In this document: in pieces, positions 45,721 to 54,070 of the stretch | How the letters are laid out: each line of letters opens with the position of its first letter | Numbering within the stretch: position 1 is the first letter of the stretch | From: Nostoc sp. C052 | GTDB taxonomy: Bacteria > Cyanobacteriota > Cyanobacteriia > Cyanobacteriales > Nostocaceae | Assembly: GCF_013393905.1 (NCBI RefSeq) | Contig: NZ_CP040272.1 | Location: forward strand, 248,001-312,000 | DNA: 64,000 nucleotides | Direction of reading: 5' to 3' | The notes under the pieces: generated by a model | Told to the model about the DNA's origin: nothing | The model's input: the letters and a program-made list of their open reading frames with translations, nothing else | The model's database searches: none | Translations under genes and position numbers: made by a program

Positions 45721-46888
45721 AACTCCATAGCCTACAAAATATTGCTACAACTCAACCTATGTATTGAGCGCATTTTTATCTAAAAGTTGATATAATTTCT
45801 CAACTTATGCACTAAAAACTAGTGCATTAAATTAGGCATTAGTGAGAAGATGCCTAAAATGTTGGTATAGCCAATATTTAAAAAGGACTCAGAAAGCCTT
45901 TTTCTATCTACATCACAAAACCTTTACTAGCACTAAGTCACTAATGTGAATGACACGATTAATGATTTCGTTACGACGTAGCATAAACCACTATTTATTT
46001 TTTTTGATGTCGTGAAAAACACAAAAAACAGTGGAAAATCCACATTGTTGGCAGAAATAGCCATTAAATGGGATTTTGTTTTAATCCATATAGTGTGCTT
46101 TTTGTCAAGAAAAATGATGCCTTTAGTAAATTATATTAAATGCCGATTAAAACCTCTAGAAAAATCTCAATAAGCAAAATCATATATATGAAAGTTGCAG
46201 ATTTTACTCTGGCGAGAGTAATAAAAACACAATGAAAACCATTTTGAAATTACTGCTAAATTCCAGAAATATATTTATTTTTTAATCATTCCATAATGTA
46301 ATCATGATTTGAGCTTTACCTTCAGACTATAGTGTTGATTTCGTTGGCATAATTTAACAGCTATTAGCTATAGCAGTCCTACAAAGATTCGTGAAATATT
46401 GACTTTCTTTACTTCGCAATCAGCGGTAGTTTGTAGCAAACTGCTGCATATCTACATTAAAGAAAGTAATTTTCATAATTCAGATAAAATTGCCATGCCA
46501 AAAAAGTAAGTGGCTAAAATTAAACATAACTTTTTAGAAGGAAAATAAGAGGCTAAAAATGGGAATTGAGGCATGATTCATAGTACCTACTAGCCATTTC
46601 CTGAAAAACAAAGTTACTAATTGTTTATTTATGCAAACTTACATCAGATCAAAAATGTAGAGTTATTAGCTAGCAAATGATTATGTTTTTGGGTGTATAA
46701 GCTTGAAGGCTTTGCCTCTAATTTGCTCTACATTTTTCAGAGTTTTGTGCAAACTTTTGATTTATTGATACCCCTTTTAAGGCACAAGTAGATTGTGCGT
46801 ACTAAAAGGTGATTTTTCATCGTTAGTTTGACACTTGATTTGGCTTTGATGGGGTGTTGAATCAGAAATTAACTTCAAGGAGCTTGAC
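45721..46888. other. Long AT-rich spacer upstream of PstS-like gene
   Basis: About 1.17 kb with no supportable coding frame. I looked for a Pho box of the CTTAACCT type near the downstream PstS-like gene and did not see a convincing triple. CAAGGAGCTTGACATG just before 46889 is a good ribosome binding site. Confidence 0.5.
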
Positions 46889-48304
46889 ATGACTTTTTAT
46901 TGCGATCGCCAATTAAATAAATTGGCAAGTTCAATTACTGTACTAGCCCTGGCAACTGGTTTAGTAGTAGGTCAATCTGCTGCTCAGAAATCTCTAGCTC
47001 AGACCTCCACAACTCCCCCCCCAGCTGGAGTCACCTCCATAAATGGTGCAGGTGCAAGCTCTATAACTACCTTGCTTATAGGTACTGGAACTTCCTATCC
47101 TCTTGCGCCGAAAGACTCATGGTTTAACGCTTACGGTGTTGGAAATCCTCCATCCCTCAATAACAATGTACCCCCAGCCCTAGCCGGATTTCCAAACGGA
47201 AGCTATGGCCCACTCACGACATTATCCACATTCAGATATGCTTCCATTGGTAGTGGTGCAGGGCTAACAGCCTTTTTCAATCAAACCGTGCCACCAGTAC
47301 CACCTAATACTGCAACTATCTTAGCCCCAATCTCTTTTGCTGCTACTGACGACCCTGTATCAGGAACAGAAAGAGTGGTTGGCAGTCCCAACGATGTTCC
47401 CACCCCCGCAGGCACACCCCAAAACCCTGTTCCATACATTCAAGTGCCTGTGATTAGCGTCGGAATCGCCTTAGCTTACAACCCCACTGGTCTAACTGTA
47501 CCAACAGGTGGAATCAAGCTTTCACGAGCTACTTACCTGGGTATTCTTAACGGCACCATCACAAATTGGAATGCTCCCCAAATTAAAGCAGATAACGGTG
47601 GCGTAGCAATTTCAGCAAATAAGCCCATTGTTGTAGTGCGTCGTAGTGACGATAGTGGTACCACTTTTGCTTTAAGCGCTCATCTCAAAGCGGCATTTGG
47701 TGCTACGTGGAACAGAGGAGTTGGTAAAAAAAGTATTGCTCAACCTGCTGGTGGTATACCCAATCCACTACCAGCCGATACAGTTGTTTGGCCAGCTAGC
47801 TTCCAATTCGCTTCAGGAGGTGGAGGTGTAGCCACTAAAATCAAAACTACTGCTGGTGCAATTGGTTATGTGGATAGTGCTACACGGTTAGCAAATAGTC
47901 TGCAAGCTGCTGTCTTAAAGAACAAGGCAGGTACTTACAATGCCATCTCACCAACTACAATTTCAAATGCTTTTGTTGGTGCGACTGACCAAGATACAAA
48001 TGCTCGGCGGATTAAACTCGTTGTCACCGATCCAGCAGCGGCAAATGCTTATCCGATTGTTACGGCAACTTACCTGCTATTTTATGACAAATACGCAAAT
48101 GTTAACGTAGCAAATCAGATTAAAGGATTCATCAACTGGGCTTTAGGAGTACCACCGGTTCCAGCACCAGGAACAGATGTGACAATCGACCCGAATGCTA
48201 TAGCTATAGCTCGTGGATATGCTCCTCTTCCTGCTGGCATTAAAAATCTGTCTCGAGGTCTTGTTAATACTTACGTGAACGATGTTTTTAATGCCGCTCC
48301 ATAA
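46889..48304 (+). CDS. PstS-like phosphate-binding protein
   Basis: A 471-residue exported protein of the PstS/SphX class. A signal peptide ends near QKSLAQ after ITVLALATGLVVGQSAA. The mature part has TSINGAGASSITT (phosphate loop region), IGSGAGLTAFFNQ, SFAATDDPVSG and RRSDDSGTTFALSAHLK, which are conserved phosphate-contact regions. It is longer than typical PstS because of Pro-rich inserts (TTPPPAGVTS, VPPVPPNTA). No pstCAB genes are adjacent. It may bind phosphate at the surface or serve as a sensor component. Confidence 0.85.
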   Translation: MTFYCDRQLNKLASSITVLALATGLVVGQSAAQKSLAQTSTTPPPAGVTSINGAGASSITTLLIGTGTSYPLAPKDSWFNAYGVGNPPSLNNNVPPALAGFPNGSYGPLTTLSTFRYASIGSGAGLTAFFNQTVPPVPPNTATILAPISFAATDDPVSGTERVVGSPNDVPTPAGTPQNPVPYIQVPVISVGIALAYNPTGLTVPTGGIKLSRATYLGILNGTITNWNAPQIKADNGGVAISANKPIVVVRRSDDSGTTFALSAHLKAAFGATWNRGVGKKSIAQPAGGIPNPLPADTVVWPASFQFASGGGGVATKIKTTAGAIGYVDSATRLANSLQAAVLKNKAGTYNAISPTTISNAFVGATDQDTNARRIKLVVTDPAAANAYPIVTATYLLFYDKYANVNVANQIKGFINWALGVPPVPAPGTDVTIDPNAIAIARGYAPLPAGIKNLSRGLVNTYVNDVFNAAP

Positions 48305-48320
48305 TTGTGTTTTTGGTCTT

Positions 48321-48607
48321 ACAGCAGTTTTCTGTATTTGAACCACATCTATCGTCAGGGCACAGCAATGCTCATTGGCGTCAATTTAAGCTAAAACTCC
48401 TTTAAAACCTCGTTTCCAGCCGGAGGCTGGAAATGCTGCTCAAAAGCGGCTCTGCCGCCAGTAAGGGAGGCGGAGCCTCAACGACGGGCATTCCCGGAGA
48501 CTGGGAACGAGGCAATCTAAAAGCTAGTTCTAGACTTGCTTTCACGTTAAGTTGACACTAATGAGCAATGCTGCACCCCTACCGCGTGGTGAAAATAGCT
48601 GTAATTA
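48321..48607. repeat. Long dispersed repeat family B, copy 2 (reversed)
   Basis: Read on the minus strand it follows the same order as 14139-14340: GTTCCCAGTCTCCGGGAA, GAGGCTCCGCCTCC, GGCGGCAGAGCC, TTTCCAGCCTCCGGCTGGAA and TTGACGCCAATGAGCA. A second TTGACACTAATGAGCAATGC arm lies at its other end, so this copy may be complete, at about 290 bp. Confidence 0.75.
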
Positions 48608-48636
48608 AATATCTTGGCAAGGATATGAACATGATG

Positions 48637-48670
48637 CCCCAGGATTATATTTACAATTCTGGGGTTTTAT
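48637..48670 (+). terminator. Possible rho-independent terminator
   Basis: CCCCAG pairs with CTGGGG, followed by TTTTATTT. It stands far from any gene end (330 bases after the PstS-like stop). Most of 48608-49138 otherwise shows no gene; a short frame at 48951-49007 (MSVDVANLFDENEVEDDEF) has no supporting context. Confidence 0.4.
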
Positions 48671-49138
48671 TTAAGCGATGGATGCGATCGCAATCAATAT
48701 TGAACCTGGAGTTATAACTATTATCAGCAAAAATTCAAGTTATAGTAAATATACTTATCTTATGAAATAATTTAGTACGATTTACAATTATTATTTACTG
48801 AATATCTATCGGTCAGAATAGTTAAAAAAGTTCAACCGTTAACTATGTTAAGATTAGATATGTTGAGAAATATTTTCGGCTATGTAACTGATTATTATAG
48901 ACACTTCTCCGAATCTAAATCTCTACACCCTTTGATTCTGAAGGTGTTTGATGTCAGTTGATGTTGCTAATCTATTCGATGAGAATGAGGTTGAAGATGA
49001 CGAATTTTAGTTAGCCGAACTATATTGCAATACCCAGTGTGACACTGAAATCTCTAACTATCAAAAAAATGTGCTAAGAAGAACGGACAAGTCTAGTGTG
49101 TCACAAAAAAAGACAATATACGGATATTATTTGAGCTT

Positions 49139-49567
49139 ATGTTAACGGATATAATTACCCGTCCTGAGTCCCTAACAGAAGATTGCTTTTTTACTTACGC
49201 CCTTGGGACTGATTTGCATGATACGAATTCGACAGCCAAATATTTACGCCGAATTAGAAAAGAAGATAAACCATATATCGACATAGCAGTTTCTCCTAGA
49301 CCTGGCTATCGGTTTGAGGTTTGCCTTATCCCTGTTGAAGGGTTCGCTCAAGAAACAATTTTGACAAAAGACGGATTTGCCAAAGCGTTAGCGATTATTT
49401 GTGCTGTCTCTAACAAAGCTAGAAAGCGATTCCCTTCAGGAAATGGACAAGATATAGTCCGATGTCAATTTAGTAACTTAGCTGATGCAGTAGCCGTAGC
49501 AAACAGATTGTCTGCATTACCCTCTGATATGTATGAAACTATCGCCAAGCTACCAAATGCTTTGTGA
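49139..49567 (+). CDS. Hypothetical soluble protein
   Basis: A 142-residue protein starting MLTDIITRPESLTEDCFFTY. Mixed alpha/beta composition: YIDIAVSPRPGYRFEVCLIP and FAKALAIICAVSNKARKRFP are the clearest segments. No signal peptide or membrane helix. I do not recognise a family. The clean frame and composition suggest a real gene, isolated between repeat-rich spacers. Confidence 0.5.
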   Translation: MLTDIITRPESLTEDCFFTYALGTDLHDTNSTAKYLRRIRKEDKPYIDIAVSPRPGYRFEVCLIPVEGFAQETILTKDGFAKALAIICAVSNKARKRFPSGNGQDIVRCQFSNLADAVAVANRLSALPSDMYETIAKLPNAL

Positions 49568-49776
49568 AATCGTGTTTGCATAAATGGGATTGGGTACTGA
49601 GTACTGGGGACTTTTTATTGGGTATCAAATTAAAAAATTATGGTGTAGGCTTGTACCCACTACCAAATTTTAAACAACTTTTTCCCAATACCCAAGGAAA
49701 GAAGTGCCGCGACCTGTTGAATGTACAATTTTGATGTATTTGTACGGTAATCTATAATTCAAAGTGAGTTTTTTTT

Positions 49777-50010
49777 ATGCCTACTAGTCCTTTGCGTGAA
49801 GAGCCTCGTAACCAACGAGCGCCAGTAATTCGTACAAGTAATGAATTTATTCTTTTGGAATGGCTGAAATCAACTGGTCGTCTAATTGAGCGCGAACATC
49901 AAGAATCTGAGTATCTAACTGAAGTAGAAGAAATTTCCGAAATGATAGACCTTGATGATATCCCTTACGATCATGATGATGATGATGGTGATATGGATTT
50001 AGAAGCGTAA
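49777..50010 (+). CDS. DUF3134 small acidic protein
   Basis: A 77-residue protein: PLREEPRNQRAPVIRTSNEF and ILLEWLKSTGRLIERE are typical of the cyanobacterial DUF3134 family. The C-terminus is an Asp run (DHDDDDGDMDLEA). The function is unknown. A perfect 15-bp hairpin lies 74 bases after the stop. Confidence 0.8.
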   Translation: MPTSPLREEPRNQRAPVIRTSNEFILLEWLKSTGRLIEREHQESEYLTEVEEISEMIDLDDIPYDHDDDDGDMDLEA

Positions 50011-50083
50011 TTCGTAATTCGTAATTTCTATACTGCAAGTATTTCATTGATTTGGAATGGGTGCTTTATTTACGCCGAAAGGC

Positions 50084-50120
50084 TAAAATTCCCGACTTTT
50101 TAGAGAAGTCGGGAATTTTA
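50084..50120 (+). terminator. Hairpin after DUF3134 gene
   Basis: TAAAATTCCCGACTT pairs perfectly with AAGTCGGGAATTTTA across a 7-base loop. A fragment of family A (GCAAGATGCCCACTCCACAA) follows at 50160-50180. Confidence 0.75.
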
Positions 50121-50218
50121 GTAATTTGTTACACATTTAACTTGCATCATTAGGGCAGGCAAGATGCCCACTCCACAAGAGTTATATAAATTTTAGATAT
50201 GTGAACTAGATGTGGTTT

Positions 50219-50344
50219 CAATACTTTTCGGTTAAGTATTTTTAACTCGGAATCGGGTTTGGGGTAAAGGGTACTGGGTTTGGGTTAAAGGTTTTTTCTT
50301 TCCCTTTTCCCTTTCCCCTTTTCCCCTTAACCGAGAAGTATTTG
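50219..50344. mobile_element. MITE-like element, family C copy 3 (10-bp TSD)
   Basis: A 126-bp element with ends CAATACTTTTCGGTTAAG and CTTAACCGAGAAGTATTTG. It is flanked by the exact direct repeat GATGTGGTTT (50209-50218 and 50345-50354). Inside, TTTTTAACTCGGAATCGGGT matches the complement of copy 1. It lies just past the mltA stop. It has no open frame. Confidence 0.88.
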
Positions 50345-50377
50345 GATGTGGTTTAGCTTATTAAAATGCGAGTGTGT

Positions 50378-51670
50378 TTAATTCTTGGACTTGAGTAATA
50401 GATAAAATAATTGTCCATTGCTGACTGTCAAACCAGCGCGATCGCCTGCTATTTTTCCAGTACCTAAAAAATAATCTACTCTACCTGCACCTTTAATTGC
50501 ACCTCCAGTATCTTGGTCAAGAACATAACGACTAATTATGCGCTCCTCCATTTTTCCGGTAGGATTAACGAAGGGAATGGAAGCACGAATCAATGCTAAA
50601 GCACCGGGAGGCATGAGAGATTTATCTGTAGCTATAGAACGCTCTGCTGTTAATGGTACGTTGATCGAACCTTGGGCTGGTTCACCGTGATTTTCTTGAA
50701 AAAAAACAAAGCTGCGATCGCGCGGTATATAAATATTTAATTCTTGGGGATGCTTTTGAAAATAGTCGAGAATAATTGGCAGAGTTATACCTTCTAGTGG
50801 TAATTTGCCATCATTCACTAATTCTCGCCCAATACTTTTGTAGCTATAAGCGGTGTTACCCGCATAACCGATTGTTGTTTGAGTACCATCGGGAAGCTGA
50901 AGTCTCGCCGAACCTTCAATTTGAGCTAGATATGGTTCAAGGCGATCGCGAAACCAAAACAACTCTAATCCTCGCAACTTACCTTTTGCACTTTGCAAAC
51001 CATCTAATCCTTCCAATTCCTCGCGTGTCGGATGAGGTTTCGGCCAGGAGTTGAAATCAGGAGGTAAGCGATAAACAGGATAGCGATATTCTGTTGTGGG
51101 GAAGCGACTGGCTGCGTAAAGTGGTTCATAATAGGCAGTGAATAAAACGGAACCTTTGTTATCTTTACCAACCGACTGGTAAAGAACAAATTCCCGCTCA
51201 ATGGCTTGATGTAATTCTGTGGCAGAATTAGTTGTTAATAAGAGTTCGCGGAATCTTTGCAAGCTTTTCAAGACGCGATCGCGCGTAATCCCAGCCACCG
51301 GATAGTTTTGATAAGCAGCCACAGCATTAGCCGTTTCCAGGTATTGGAGACTACGAGCGATCGCACTTATCAGTGCTTTTTTATCTGGTATTTTTCCATA
51401 AATTACTTCATCGAAACAAGAAGCATCATCTTGACAACAAGTAATTGGTAGTCTCTGGATTAATGGTGATTTTTGCTTTTGCAAAAATGCATCTTGATTT
51501 TCAGCAGTCAAAGAAACTGGTATATCCCACTTTTTCACCTGACATTCTGGCGAAATAAGTTCTCGATGCGTCAAAGATTGCATCCGCACCAGCAAAATCG
51601 ACAAAAACACAGGTAAGCTGATAGCAATAATTTTGTTAAATTTTCCTAACCAAGCAAGTGTTTTTTTCAT
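50378..51670 (-). CDS. mltA: MltA-type lytic murein transglycosylase
   Basis: About 430 residues with an N-terminal membrane segment (IIAISLPVFLSILLVRM) and a periplasmic MltA domain. Motifs are GSVLFTAYYEPLYAASR, PDGTQTTIGYAGNTAYSYKS and the C-terminal 3D region YVLDQDTGGAIKGAGRVDYF, which holds the catalytic aspartate. It cleaves peptidoglycan to anhydromuropeptides. Two cysteines in CCQDDASC are an unusual local feature. ATG 51670 is chosen over a start two codons earlier. Confidence 0.93.
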   Translation of the reverse strand: MKKTLAWLGKFNKIIAISLPVFLSILLVRMQSLTHRELISPECQVKKWDIPVSLTAENQDAFLQKQKSPLIQRLPITCCQDDASCFDEVIYGKIPDKKALISAIARSLQYLETANAVAAYQNYPVAGITRDRVLKSLQRFRELLLTTNSATELHQAIEREFVLYQSVGKDNKGSVLFTAYYEPLYAASRFPTTEYRYPVYRLPPDFNSWPKPHPTREELEGLDGLQSAKGKLRGLELFWFRDRLEPYLAQIEGSARLQLPDGTQTTIGYAGNTAYSYKSIGRELVNDGKLPLEGITLPIILDYFQKHPQELNIYIPRDRSFVFFQENHGEPAQGSINVPLTAERSIATDKSLMPPGALALIRASIPFVNPTGKMEERIISRYVLDQDTGGAIKGAGRVDYFLGTGKIAGDRAGLTVSNGQLFYLLLKSKN

Positions 51671-51827
51671 CAACATTCAAAATTTTTAAGATTATCACCC
51701 GGACAAAAACTGAACAGCTTGTTAACTTTTCAAATGCGGATGAGTTGTACATCTGTATTAGGAAAGGTAACTTTCCACAAAAATGCGATCGCTCCCTAGA
51801 AAAAGCGATCGCTTTGCCAAAACCGAT

Positions 51828-52160
51828 CTACCTGTAGTTGTTGAGGTCAGCAAGCTTTTGTTTTAGCTTCTGTGCCTTATCGCATTCAGAAGATCCCGGC
51901 TTAAGTTCACAAAGTTTTGACATGGCACTAAAACCAGTCATATCGCCCATTCTTTTGTTTAAAATTATCCTCTCGTTCCACGCGGCTTGGGCTTTAACAG
52001 TTACATATTCGCACTTACTTTTTTACCGATATTTAACTATACAGCCTATGTACTCTTGAGTTAATTGCTCAATCTCCTTTCCTTTTTGTTCTTCCAGTAT
52101 TTGTAAATCCTCATAACTCAAATCCGAGCTAATGAGCGGTTGTTTACTAGGTGATAGCGA
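51828..52160 (-). pseudogene. Small gene with an in-frame stop
   Basis: On the minus strand a frame reads SDLSYEDLQILEEQKGKEIE, CIVKYR, a TAA stop, then continues in the same frame KCEYVTVKAQAAWNERII and SKLCELKPGSSECDKAQKL to a TAG. Both halves have protein-like composition. It lies directly downstream of the 52147-52515 gene, overlapping its end. I do not recognise the family. It could be two tiny genes, but a single nonsense mutation is simpler. Confidence 0.45.
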
Positions 52161-52515
52161 TTACGCCCCCTGTGACGAACAGCCAGTGAGAACGCAAACA
52201 GCAATCTTTAGGTTGTTGGACTTTTGAGATTAGCGATTTTACATCGGATGAAGCCGGAGACTTTATTGGACTATATGAAACTCGAACAGCCTGACTTTGA
52301 AAATCATAGACAACATCAAACACCTTGAACTTGCGCCAAGAATCAGGTTTACCCGTCTCATCTATTGGCAAAACGAGAGTTTCGCCAATTCGAGGCAGCC
52401 ACTTACAGCTTGAGAATTCAGCGACCATTTTGGTAGAGCCATCGGCACTCCAAACAATACGTAATTTGAAATCTTGAGGATTAGGTGTCAAAAAAGGTGC
52501 ATTATTTTTCATCAT
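52147..52515 (-). CDS. Hypothetical protein
   Basis: About 122 residues from ATG 52515, which overlaps the upstream stop as ATGA, so the two are translationally coupled. NPQDFKLRIVWSADGSTKMV and WLPRIGETLVLPIDETGKPD give a beta-rich core, followed by FKVFDVVYDFQSQAVRVSYS. No family recognised. Confidence 0.6.
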   Translation of the reverse strand: MMKNNAPFLTPNPQDFKLRIVWSADGSTKMVAEFSSCKWLPRIGETLVLPIDETGKPDSWRKFKVFDVVYDFQSQAVRVSYSPIKSPASSDVKSLISKVQQPKDCCLRSHWLFVTGGVIAIT

Positions 52516-52703
52516 CTTCCCCCACCCAAAACTAAGGAGAGAAGTCCGATGGCGAAATAACACAAAATAACCGAGCCAATAACGCCAAAAGCAATCTTGA
52601 GAGACAATTCTTGATTGAACTTAGCAAAATCCTTTCTGAACTCACTCATCTCTTGGCGCAAAGCTACAAGCTCATCAACGGCTGGGTTTGTCTGCTTCGG
52701 CAA
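52512..52703 (-). CDS. Small membrane protein
   Basis: A 63-residue protein: a charged helix (DELVALRQEMSEFRKDFAKF) then one membrane helix (AFGVIGSVILCYFAIGLLSL). It is coupled to the next gene by an ATGA overlap. Size and layout suggest a small anchored partner of that protein. The family is unknown. Confidence 0.6.
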   Translation of the reverse strand: MPKQTNPAVDELVALRQEMSEFRKDFAKFNQELSLKIAFGVIGSVILCYFAIGLLSLVLGGGR

Positions 52704-52863
52704 AATAGGTTTTATCGGTTTCTTGGTTGGATTATTTATGGTTTTGGAATAGGACTATAACTAGCAATCCCAAAAACAACCCGCGTCTAAACACTTGTTG
52801 AAAAATTTTTATTTCTCGATCGCGTCTGTTTCATCAAGCAAGAAAATTGAAAATGAGGGAAAA

Positions 52864-53040
52864 TTGGAGCCAACGCCAAAACAATTACAAGCGCTGTATC
52901 GCCGATGCGTAGCAGCAAGCAACTTAATGCAGCCAATCAACGTAGTTCGGATGGACGAACGTAGCAAACGAATTTTTGTGTTGATTGGAGAGACAATTGA
53001 AGTAGAAATCTTTCCAAATGGGGAGGTATTTGTCAAGTGA
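52864..53040 (+). CDS. DUF6888-like small protein
   Basis: About 58 residues from TTG 52864, with GAGGGA just upstream. MEPTPKQLQALYRRC (TTG read as Met), then LMQPINVVRMDERSKRIFVL and ETIEVEIFPNGEVFVK, follow the DUF6888 pattern. The frame is open upstream to TTG 52795, but that extension is not family-like. Its stop overlaps the next start, giving a two-gene unit of the kind seen in many cyanobacteria. Confidence 0.72.
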   Translation: MEPTPKQLQALYRRCVAASNLMQPINVVRMDERSKRIFVLIGETIEVEIFPNGEVFVK

Positions 53041-53234
53041 ACCAAATTAATAATTTTGATGCAATGTCTGACACTGAGTTATTGACTTACGTCAGGACTC
53101 ATCCGCAGGACACAGAAGCATTTCACAAGTACATGGACAGATTGAGTAAGCGTCCGGGTGTGCTTTGCACCACTGATGAGGAGTTTGAAGCCGAATTACA
53201 AAGGCGAATTAATTCTTCACCTGGGCAAGCTTAA
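53037..53234 (+). CDS. DUF6887-like small protein
   Basis: A 65-residue protein starting at GTG within the previous stop. FDAMSDTELLTYVRTHPQD and AFHKYMDRLSKRPG match the DUF6887 pattern. DUF6887 and DUF6888 genes usually occur as overlapping pairs, like this. Their layout resembles toxin-antitoxin pairs, but a function has not been shown. Confidence 0.72.
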   Translation: MNQINNFDAMSDTELLTYVRTHPQDTEAFHKYMDRLSKRPGVLCTTDEEFEAELQRRINSSPGQA

Positions 53235-53242
53235 GTAGTATA

Positions 53243-53266
53243 GCAGGAAAGAAAAAATTTTCCTGC
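53243..53266. terminator. Bidirectional hairpin
   Basis: GCAGGAAA pairs with TTTCCTGC, with A-run and T-run in the loop and AGTAT/ATACT flanks. It lies between two convergent gene ends only 44 bases apart and can serve both. Confidence 0.7.
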
Positions 53267-53278
53267 TCTGCAATACTT

Positions 53279-53686
53279 CTATTGTTGCTGTTGCCACCCA
53301 CGAGCTTTAATAGCTTGGCAGTAATACTTCATTGCTGTGCTGCTAGGAGTGTCCCCATAAGCAGGAATTTCCTTATTTTCTTTCTCCTCGCTTATCTTTT
53401 TACCAGTCCGTTTATTGTAGACTCTATGCCCAACTATCCACAATCTTTCATCACCGCATGAAGCATTAAGCATATACTCAAACGTCAAGTCATCCTTAAA
53501 TTGGTAAATCTTAAGAACGTTTCCAAATTTGCGTTCTTTCTCACCCATAGTCTGAGTATCTAACTTGAACGGATAGCCGTCGCTATCCGTTCCAACAATC
53601 AAAAACTGTTCAGCACCCTGAGCCACTGTCGACAAACTCAAAACAATAACACCACTAACAACCGCGCACAATCTTTTCACTAGCAT
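53279..53686 (-). CDS. Exported hypothetical protein
   Basis: About 135 residues with a signal peptide (LCAVVSGVIVLSLSTVAQGA). The mature part reads FLIVGTDSDGYPFKLDTQTM and FEYMLNASCGDERLWIVGHR, with two cysteines that could pair. No family recognised; the form is that of a small periplasmic beta protein. ATG 53686 is used rather than the TTG two codons earlier. Confidence 0.65.
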   Translation of the reverse strand: MLVKRLCAVVSGVIVLSLSTVAQGAEQFLIVGTDSDGYPFKLDTQTMGEKERKFGNVLKIYQFKDDLTFEYMLNASCGDERLWIVGHRVYNKRTGKKISEEKENKEIPAYGDTPSSTAMKYYCQAIKARGWQQQQ

Positions 53687-53734
53687 AGCCAATACTGAGT
53701 TAAAAATCTTATCTCAGTCTTAACTTTTTTACTT

Positions 53735-53829
53735 ACAGCAGTTTTCATGTATTTGAACCACTCTTATCGTAAAAGCGTAAGGCTTTGCACCCCTACCGCG
53801 TGGTCTATTTACCTGAAAATAGCTGTAAA
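53735..53829. repeat. Family B end fragment
   Basis: ACAGCAGTTTTCATGTATTT through CACCCCTACCGCGTGGTCTA to GAAAATAGCTGTAAAG. Both ends match the two ends of the family B copy at 48321-48607, with the middle missing, so this is a deletion derivative of about 95 bp. The rest of the spacer to 54070 holds no gene. Confidence 0.7.
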
Positions 53830-54070
53830 GTAGTGCTATGACAAAGGTACTGAAAAGTAAGCGAAGATTGCGCGATGCTTACGGCGATAACAATGCGTTT
53901 AATACCAAAAATAAAACCCAAGAGCGATCACTTTTGACGCACTAGCTTTTGGGTTGAGTTCAAATTCACTTTTATAAAAATTTATCCCACCTCGCTCAAA
54001 ATCAAAAATCAAAAATAACTTAATTGTTTCACAACACCAAAATTTTTCCCAATCCCCAGCTCCCAGTCCC

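Noticed and set aside
46700..46888. Pho box upstream of the PstS-like gene
   Set aside because: I could not find three spaced CTTAACCT-like units. The case for phosphate regulation would rest only on the gene family.
48951..49007. Short peptide gene MSVDVANLFDENEVEDDEF
   Set aside because: It is nineteen codons long with no good ribosome site and no neighbour suggesting a role. It could be a gene-end fragment, but that cannot be supported.
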